A DNA stretch of 25,761 bases from Treponema sp. (GTDB lineage: Bacteria; Spirochaetota; Spirochaetia; Treponematales; Treponemataceae): assembly GCA_016293915.1 (NCBI GenBank), contig JAEDCY010000035.1, forward strand, positions 1 through 25,761, given 5' to 3'. Shown here in pieces: positions 20,645 to 25,761 of this stretch; positions within the stretch are counted from its first letter, which is position 1, and each line of letters opens with the position of its first letter. A model generated the notes under the pieces. That model was not told the origin of the DNA and made no database searches. It saw only the letters and a list, made by a program, of their open reading frames with translations. The position numbers were made by a program, and so were the translations under genes.

Positions 20645-21884
20645 ACTTTAAATATTCAGATTTTGGATAACCAAGCAAAACCGGATGATCTGGACCTGCG
20701 CCCCGTTTTTCTAGAATCTGGATACGTTTATGACTATCCATTGCTGCATGCATAAGCATATCACAGAACATATGAGTTTCCATAAAATAAGAGCAGGAAC
20801 AGGTAACAAGAATTCCACCTTCATTAAGAAGTCTCAGAGCACGAAGGTTTATTTCCTTATATCCGCCATAAGCCTTTTCAATCATTTTTGCTGATTTTGT
20901 AAAAGCCGGTGGATCCAGAATAATTACATCAAACTTTCTTCCTTCACTTTCATATTGCTTTAACAAATCAAAAACATCTGCACAAACAGCCTTCATAACA
21001 TTTCCAGCATTATTTAATTCAATGTTATGATTTACCATATCAACTGCTTCTGGAGAAATATCAACCGATGTAACTTCACGTGCCCCATTTTTAAAAGCAT
21101 TCAAACCAAAGGCACCTGTATGTGTAAATGTATCAAGAACAGACTTTCCCTTGCAGAAAGCAGCTGCAGCAACTCTATTAAATTTTTGATCCAGGAAATA
21201 TCCGGTTTTCTGACCATTAGCAATATCAACACCAAGCTTTATTCCGTTTTCTACAATAGTAAACTGAGTTTCCCCTTTTCCGTAAATCCAGCCGGCTGTC
21301 TGTACAAGGCCTTCCTTATCACGTACACTTGCATCACTTCTTTCATAAATACCATCTGGTTTACAGACTTTTTTAAGAGCCGCAATAATTTCATTACGAA
21401 AAACATCACAAGAAAGAGAAAGAAACTGAACAACAATAATTATATGTCCTTTTTCATCACAAAAACGTTCACTTATTAATCCAGGGATAAAATCAGCTTC
21501 ACCAAAAATTAAACGATAGGAATCTTTTTCATCATAAAACATTCGGCGCATGTTATAGCTATCAAGAATCCTTTTTTCATAAAATGCAGCTGCATCATTT
21601 ATAATAACATCTGCATGTTCGTTCCCTATTAAGCGAACTGTAATTTTTGATTTTTTATTAATAACACCAGTTCCAAGAAAGCCACCGGCTTTTGTATAAA
21701 CTTCAATAACAGAACCATCTTCTACACTGCAGTTTTTTAAGCTTTCATTTTTCCATTCAGATTTTTCATCAGCACGGTATTTTATATGTGATATTTCATT
21801 ATCAAAAACCCATGGAAATCCCTGCTGAATTTCTTTTTCTTCTTTATTGTTCAAAAAAACTCTCGGAAAATTATTACTACTCAT
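20622..21884 (-). CDS. rlmI: 23S rRNA m5C methyltransferase, RlmI type
   Basis: From the ATG at 21884 the protein is 420 residues. An N-terminal PUA domain (PRVFLNNKEEKEIQQGFPWVFDNEI) is followed by a central EEHUD-like region and a Rossmann methyltransferase: SAM motif VLDTFTHTGAFGLNAF, acidic VTSVDIS, DVIILDPPAFTKS and the cysteine pair in LVTCSCSYFM. This order matches RlmI, which methylates C1962 of 23S rRNA in E. coli; the exact site here is inferred. I choose the fourth Met of the open frame because the first ATG overlaps the TATAAT box; the chosen ATG is 7 nt after it, indicating a leaderless message. It overlaps miaA. The two RNA-modification genes form one unit. Confidence 0.92.
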   Translation of the reverse strand: MSSNNFPRVFLNNKEEKEIQQGFPWVFDNEISHIKYRADEKSEWKNESLKNCSVEDGSVIEVYTKAGGFLGTGVINKKSKITVRLIGNEHADVIINDAAAFYEKRILDSYNMRRMFYDEKDSYRLIFGEADFIPGLISERFCDEKGHIIIVVQFLSLSCDVFRNEIIAALKKVCKPDGIYERSDASVRDKEGLVQTAGWIYGKGETQFTIVENGIKLGVDIANGQKTGYFLDQKFNRVAAAAFCKGKSVLDTFTHTGAFGLNAFKNGAREVTSVDISPEAVDMVNHNIELNNAGNVMKAVCADVFDLLKQYESEGRKFDVIILDPPAFTKSAKMIEKAYGGYKEINLRALRLLNEGGILVTCSCSYFMETHMFCDMLMHAAMDSHKRIQILEKRGAGPDHPVLLGYPKSEYLKCVVCRVL

Positions 21885-21891
21885 AGATGTC

Positions 21892-21920
21892 ATTATATCA
21901 AACTTGATTATTCATCACAA
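21892..21920 (-). promoter_or_regulatory. Promoter of rlmI-miaA (leaderless)
   Basis: On the - strand TTGTGA (21920-21915), 17 nt, TATAAT (21897-21892), then GACATCT and the ATG. It overlaps the promoter of the divergent HAD gene. Confidence 0.7.
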
Positions 21921-21932
21921 TTACATCATAAT
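21904..21932 (+). promoter_or_regulatory. Promoter of the HAD gene at 21939 (leaderless)
   Basis: TTGATT (21904-21909), 17 nt, CATAAT (21927-21932), then CTGAAT and the ATG, which falls at the expected start site. The two -35 boxes of this divergent pair lie within 17 nt of each other. Confidence 0.65.
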
Positions 21933-21938
21933 CTGAAT

Positions 21939-22529
21939 ATGCTTTTTATTTTTGATATGGGTGGAGTTGTTACAAACACCTTTAAAATGGATTCTATTTA
22001 TCAGAAACTAAATATTTCCAAAAACGATTTTTCTGAAATCTGTAAAAAAAATAATAATGATATCTGGCACAAACTTGAAACAGGAATCATTTCTGTAAAT
22101 CAATTCTGGAATGAATATAATAGAAGAATTCAGTCAATAGAAAAAGCAAAGCCTGTAGAAACAGATTTATTCAGGCTTTTCTTTCATCCTTCAAAGAATC
22201 TACAAACAATTGAATTAATTAAATCACTTAAAAAAAATAATCGTGTTGTATGCGGTACAAACACAATTCAAAGTCACTGGGAAAATCATATGGAACGCGG
22301 TGACTATGCTTTTTTTAATCAGACCTACGCTTCAAATAAAATCGGCTGTGCAAAACCAGATCCACATTTTTTTGAACTGATTCTGGAAGCTGAAGAAACT
22401 GAAGCGCAGAATGTCTTTTTTACAGATGATAAAGAAGAAAATGTTGCGGCAGCGGCAAGCCTCGGAATTCATGCAGAACTCTTTACCACGGCTGCAGAAC
22501 TTACAGAAAAATGGAAGTTATTTTATTAA
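21939..22529 (+). CDS. HAD-superfamily hydrolase (IA subfamily)
   Basis: The 196-residue protein shows the four HAD motifs: FIFDMGGVV (nucleophile D6), VVCGTNT (Thr of motif II), CAKPDPHFF (Lys) and FFTDDKEEN (two acids). The second acid of motif I is replaced by Gly (DMGG), as in the DxG-type members near YihX and epoxide-hydrolase N-domains; this is common there and does not by itself mean loss of activity. A helical cap lies between motifs I and II. The substrate is likely a small phosphorylated metabolite but cannot be told. No ribosome site precedes it, and the -10 box is 6 nt from the ATG. It ends tail to tail with the lipoprotein gene, sharing TTAA for both stops. Confidence 0.87.
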   Translation: MLFIFDMGGVVTNTFKMDSIYQKLNISKNDFSEICKKNNNDIWHKLETGIISVNQFWNEYNRRIQSIEKAKPVETDLFRLFFHPSKNLQTIELIKSLKKNNRVVCGTNTIQSHWENHMERGDYAFFNQTYASNKIGCAKPDPHFFELILEAEETEAQNVFFTDDKEENVAAAASLGIHAELFTTAAELTEKWKLFY

Positions 22530-23581
22530 AAATCATCTTCCGAATCAGAAGACTTTATCTGTTTATTCAAACGGTTGGCCATTTCAATTTCATAACGGAT
22601 ATCAGAAAGACCTTTTGAGACTCTTGAATCCGGACAATTGTTATACACTTCAAGCATCATGCTTTCGGCAAGCGAAAGATTTCCCAAAGCTTCCTGGAGA
22701 ATTGCTGCGTTATAACCAGCTTCAACCAATCCTGTTTCTTTATAAATGTTTGAAAATTCCTCTGAAGCTTTTTTCAACATTGAATTGCCTGCAAGTTCAT
22801 CAGCAGCCTTCATTCTTTCCTTGAGCGCTTTATCTTTTGTTTTTGCTTCAAGCAGAGAAATAGATTTAGTAACTACATATGGCTGTAATTCTTTTAAGAT
22901 TGATTTTGCTGCATATCTGATTTTAGATTCGATTAATTTATATGCCGATGGTAGTAATGATCTTCTTTCATAATTATCAGAAGTAGCCTGACAATCAATT
23001 TTGCTATAAGAAATAACACAGTTATTGCTGCTATCTACAATCTGATATCTGAATCTGAAATCAACATCTCTAATCCAATGTTTTTCAAAAATATATTCAG
23101 CCGCTGTTGTTTCTGTTGCAGCTTTTACAAGTTTTCTCTCCTCATATACCCTGTCATCAATATTAAAATATGAAACTTCACCGGTAAGATATACATCAGC
23201 AGGATTTAAATATCCTTTTTTTTGGGCTAATTCAACTTCATCTGAATTTATAAGTTTTATGTAAGGTGATTTTGCAAGACCGTTTTCTATTTCCCCACGC
23301 AAGGTTCTGATAGCAGCTTCTTCATCTGGATTATTAATTTCAAACAACTGATAGAAGGTATTAATAAGCAGCTCTGTTCCTGAATGAGCATCATATTCTC
23401 TATAATATGCATAAGGCTTTACAGGAAGCACAGCAATTGTTTTAGCACCATTTAAATCCAGTTTTGCAGGACGAGTGAGCTGCACATTTACAGTAGTGGC
23501 GCAAGAAAAAAAACACATACATAAAATAGAAGTAAAAAAGAGAAAAAGACTGAAAGAAAAAGATTTAAAAAGCTTTTTCAT
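22526..23581 (-). CDS. Outer-envelope lipoprotein with TPR-like tail, unknown
   Basis: The 351-residue protein starts with a signal peptide (KKLFKSFSFSLFLFFTSILCM) and lipobox FFSC followed by ATT. The next 200 residues begin VQLTRPAKLDLNGAKTIAVLPVKP and continue with a pattern (DVYLTGEVSYFNIDDRV, FRFRYQIVDSSNNCVISYSKIDC) like the CsgG- or DUF6340-type lipoproteins, whose cores mix a nucleotide-fold-like domain with envelope assembly roles. The C-terminal third (about 245-325) is helical with TPR-like repeats (AGYNAAILQEALGNLSLAESMMLEVYNNCP). The exact family is not certain. A normal ribosome site (AGGAG, 6 nt) and TATAAT promoter precede it. It is alone in its unit. Confidence 0.78.
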   Translation of the reverse strand: MKKLFKSFSFSLFLFFTSILCMCFFSCATTVNVQLTRPAKLDLNGAKTIAVLPVKPYAYYREYDAHSGTELLINTFYQLFEINNPDEEAAIRTLRGEIENGLAKSPYIKLINSDEVELAQKKGYLNPADVYLTGEVSYFNIDDRVYEERKLVKAATETTAAEYIFEKHWIRDVDFRFRYQIVDSSNNCVISYSKIDCQATSDNYERRSLLPSAYKLIESKIRYAAKSILKELQPYVVTKSISLLEAKTKDKALKERMKAADELAGNSMLKKASEEFSNIYKETGLVEAGYNAAILQEALGNLSLAESMMLEVYNNCPDSRVSKGLSDIRYEIEMANRLNKQIKSSDSEDDF

Positions 23582-23621
23582 AATAAACTCCTGAGTTCAC
23601 AGAATTATTAAATTGTTCAAT

Positions 23622-23650
23622 ATTATAACACTTGTATTGAATAAAATCAT
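23622..23650 (-). promoter_or_regulatory. Promoter of the 351-residue lipoprotein
   Basis: On the - strand ATGATT, 17 nt, TATAAT (23627-23622). The 5' leader is about 35 nt and carries AGGAG before the ATG. Confidence 0.6.
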
Positions 23651-23665
23651 TCCTAAATATATAAT
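23637..23665 (+). promoter_or_regulatory. Promoter of the antiporter gene
   Basis: TTGAAT (23637-23642), 17 nt, TATAAT (23660-23665). GAGG near 23690 precedes the ATG at 23702. It partly overlaps the opposite promoter. Confidence 0.7.
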
Positions 23666-23701
23666 AATTCAATTTTTTTTATATGCAATGAGGCAGTAGA
23701 T

Positions 23702-24955
23702 ATGAATACAGCACTTCCGAATACTGAAATCATACTTCACATTCTTCTTTCAGTTGGTATTATTGTAATTGTAGCTAAATATTTTGGCGTATTTGCAAAA
23801 AAAATCGGTATACCACAAGTCGCCGGAATGATACTTGCAGGGCTTCTGTTACGTTTTATTCCCTTCTTCAGAAACTTTGGAAAAACAGATCCTAATATCA
23901 TTTATAATGAAACAAATCAGTTCATTTCTTGTATGTCTGAAATTGGTGTCATTCTTATAATGTTCTCAGCTGGACTTGGTACAAATCTGAAATCACTCGT
24001 AAAATCAGGGTTTAAGGCAACATTGATTGCTACCTGCGGCGTTTTTGTTCCATTAATTATGGGAACAATCATGGCCATGTTCTTCTTTGGTTCTGACGGC
24101 TGGGGAAGTCAGAGCTTTTTTAAGTGTGTATTCATTGGAACTATACTTACAGCTACTTCTGTAAGTATTACAGTTGCAGTACTCAAAGAACTTGGAAAAA
24201 TCAAATCTGATTTGGGACAGACAATTGTAAGTGCCGCAATTATTGATGATGTAATTGGAATTATAGTACTCACAATTGTACTCGGTGTAAGTTCTGGAAA
24301 AGGCGGCTATCTTGGAATCATATTAAAAACCATGGCCTTTTTCCTCTTTGCAATTATTGCAGGTTTTATTGTATACAGACTTTTCCGCTGGTATGATAAA
24401 CGCCATCCACGCTCACGCCGCATCCCGATTTATGCACTTGGAATTGCATTAATTTTTGCCTTCTGCGCAGAGCATTTCTTTGGTATTGCCGATATCACAG
24501 GTGCTTATATTGCAGGCATAGTATTCTGCAGTTTAAGTGATGCATCCTACATGGAATCAAAAATTGATATTAATGCCTATATGATTTTCAGTCCTATATT
24601 TTTTGCAGGAATTGGATTAAAAACAGATCTTTCCGGAATGAACTGGAATCTTCTCTGGTTCTCAATTGCATTTGTAATTGTAGGATGTATTTCAAAAATC
24701 ATCGGTTGTGGCGGTATTTCAAAACTTCTTGGTTTCAACTGGAAAGAATCTTTACAGATTGGAGAAGGCATGATGGTTCGCGGTGAAGTTGCATTGATTG
24801 TTGCAACAAAAGGACTTTCAGCTAATCTTGTAGATTCAAAATATTTTACTTCTGTAATTCTTTTGATTATTGTTTCTTCAACGATTGTACCAGTTCTGCT
24901 TAAGAAATCTTTTAATTCAGATAATCTTCCAGCTGACAAAACTTTTCGATCTTAG
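23702..24955 (+). CDS. Cation:proton antiporter, CPA2 family
   Basis: The 417-residue protein has about twelve hydrophobic helices. The ion-binding signature is the paired aspartates D182-D183 in SAAIIDDVIGIIVL, with the unwound-helix partner TATSVSITVAVLKELG just before it. Other hallmarks are GIPQVAGMILAGLLL at the N-terminus, FSAGLGTNLKSL, ITGAYIAGIVF and MMVRGEVALIVATKGL. CPA2 members exchange Na+ or K+ for protons; the double-Asp form is generally linked to electrogenic Na+/H+ exchange, but the ion here is inference. There is no cytoplasmic TrkA/KTN domain, so it is not the Kef type. The 3' end overlaps the convergent HAD gene by 44 nt. It could serve pH or sodium homeostasis in a gut or rumen setting. 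Confidence 0.92.
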   Translation: MNTALPNTEIILHILLSVGIIVIVAKYFGVFAKKIGIPQVAGMILAGLLLRFIPFFRNFGKTDPNIIYNETNQFISCMSEIGVILIMFSAGLGTNLKSLVKSGFKATLIATCGVFVPLIMGTIMAMFFFGSDGWGSQSFFKCVFIGTILTATSVSITVAVLKELGKIKSDLGQTIVSAAIIDDVIGIIVLTIVLGVSSGKGGYLGIILKTMAFFLFAIIAGFIVYRLFRWYDKRHPRSRRIPIYALGIALIFAFCAEHFFGIADITGAYIAGIVFCSLSDASYMESKIDINAYMIFSPIFFAGIGLKTDLSGMNWNLLWFSIAFVIVGCISKIIGCGGISKLLGFNWKESLQIGEGMMVRGEVALIVATKGLSANLVDSKYFTSVILLIIVSSTIVPVLLKKSFNSDNLPADKTFRS

Positions 24956-25547
24956 CAAAATATTTTTCATCTTCCGGGTGGCCAAATCCGTAGGCTGCCC
25001 AGATAAATGGAATATCAGCTTTTTTACAAGCTTCATAATCTCCCTGAGTATCACCTACATAAACAGGATTTTTTAAGCCGTTTCTTTCAAGAATAAGGCG
25101 GATATTTTTATCTTTTGAAAGTCCTGTATTTCCAAAGCATTCAAAATCTTTGATAAATTTTGTAATACTATTTTTTTCCGTTACAAGTTCGATATAACCT
25201 TTTTGACAATTACTTACTATATAAAAAGGGATTTTAGAAGACATGTTTTTTATTGTCTGCACAACCCCTTCGTATGTTATGTTTTCTTTATTCAGACAAA
25301 TTGCGTCATGCTCCATTTCACAGCATTTTTGCATAAGTATATCTTTCTCACTATCAGATAGTTCTGGAAAAAGATTATCTGCAATAACATCCATAGTTTT
25401 ACCAAACTGCCCCTGTAGAATCTCAGCCGTTACACGTCTAACCTGAGGAAACAATTTCTCAATAGCTGTATTCCAGGCAGCTGCAACAACTCCAGTCGTA
25501 TTCCATATTGTGCCGTCAACATCTAATATAATTCCATCAATTTTCAT
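24912..25547 (-). CDS. HAD-superfamily phosphatase (Gph-like)
   Basis: From the ATG at 25547 the protein is 211 residues and carries the complete catalytic set: DVDGTIW (D9 and D11), the motif II VSN, the Lys in GLSKDKN and GDTQGD. A helical cap sits after motif I. The layout is that of phosphoglycolate-phosphatase-like enzymes of subfamily IA; the true substrate is unknown. I prefer this ATG because AGGAG lies 7 nt upstream and the protein starts directly into KIDGIILDVDGT. The open frame extends 13 codons further into a GC-rich repeat, which is not coding. It overlaps the 3' end of the antiporter by 44 nt on the opposite strand. Confidence 0.9.
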   Translation of the reverse strand: MKIDGIILDVDGTIWNTTGVVAAAWNTAIEKLFPQVRRVTAEILQGQFGKTMDVIADNLFPELSDSEKDILMQKCCEMEHDAICLNKENITYEGVVQTIKNMSSKIPFYIVSNCQKGYIELVTEKNSITKFIKDFECFGNTGLSKDKNIRLILERNGLKNPVYVGDTQGDYEACKKADIPFIWAAYGFGHPEDEKYFAKIEKFCQLEDYLN

Positions 25548-25559
25548 TTTATATCTCCT

Positions 25560-25761
25560 TTTGGGCGCAAAAAAATCTTCCAACACGCGTTCCGCCCTTC
25601 GCTAACGCTCACCGTCCTCGGTCGCGGGTCACTACCCGCTCCCTGCGGTCGGCAAGGGGCTCCATGCTTGGCGCTAATTTCAGTTAAATAAAAAAGCCAG
25701 CAGCGGGAAGCACAGCTTCCCACCCCCATCAGTCGGATGAGCCTAACGAACGCTCCACTGG
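25560..25761. repeat. GC-rich repeat-derived spacer at the window end
   Basis: No gene is seen. Positions about 25590-25670 are much richer in GC than the rest and contain small palindromes (CGGGTCACTACCCG). A 7-bp hairpin GGGAAGC-ACA-GCTTCCC lies at 25705-25721. On the - strand that hairpin is followed, after GCTGCTGGC, by TTTTTT, so it may mark the end of a gene beyond the window. CTTCGCTAACGCTCACC resembles a word in the rimP-hisS spacer. Confidence 0.5.

Noticed and set aside
21939..22529. Inactive HAD protein because motif I is DMG rather than DxD
   Set aside because: The D-x-G form is normal in several HAD-IA groups, and the other motifs are intact.
25544..25729. 61-residue - strand frame in the GC-rich end
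   Set aside because: It lies wholly in repeat-like sequence with palindromes and has no ribosome site.

Overview
The window looks like a piece of a spirochaete chromosome, most likely a host-associated Treponema. The base composition is AT-rich and the bacterial housekeeping genes are standard. Several encoded lipoproteins have loose spirochaete-style lipoboxes (ITSC, FTSC, FFSC), and the type I signal peptidase is very large. The genus is an inference from style and gene content; no rRNA is present to confirm it.

Layout. 1-1350 is a small accessory patch: the 3' part of tRNA-Val(UAC) with its terminator, a decayed small membrane-protein gene, and a PIN-toxin/antitoxin pair bracketed by two near-identical palindromes. 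1387-2910 (+) holds a secreted DUF2147 protein and truB. 2952-8034 (-) is the translation/transcription operon rimP-nusA-infB-rbfA, convergent with truB, with a leader terminator in front of rimP. 8349-9596 (+) is hisS, divergent from rimP. 9812-13495 (-) is a tight five-gene unit: lipoprotein, one-span membrane protein, Nudix hydrolase, small lipoprotein, NeuB-family synthase. 13725-16547 (+) is secA. 16666-19246 (-) holds lepB and a TatD-family nuclease. 19333-19551 (+) is a small unknown protein. 20644-21884 (-) is rlmI-miaA. 21939-22529 (+) is a HAD hydrolase, 22526-23581 (-) a large lipoprotein, 23702-24955 (+) a CPA2-type antiporter and 24912-25547 (-) a second HAD phosphatase. A GC-rich repeat closes the window.

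How it fits together. Most of the window is core information processing (RimP, NusA, IF2, RbfA, TruB, HisRS, MiaA, RlmI) plus protein export (SecA, signal peptidase I, several exported lipoproteins). No large undescribed multi-gene system is evident. The more interesting layer lies between and at the edges of genes: at least two dispersed palindromic repeat families, copies of which have supplied the last codons and stop of two genes; several genes whose start codon sits only 6-7 nt after a -10 box with no Shine-Dalgarno (probable leaderless mRNAs); an early terminator in the rimP-nusA leader; a zinc-ribbon tail on NusA; and a Gly/Arg/Gln-rich segment in IF2.
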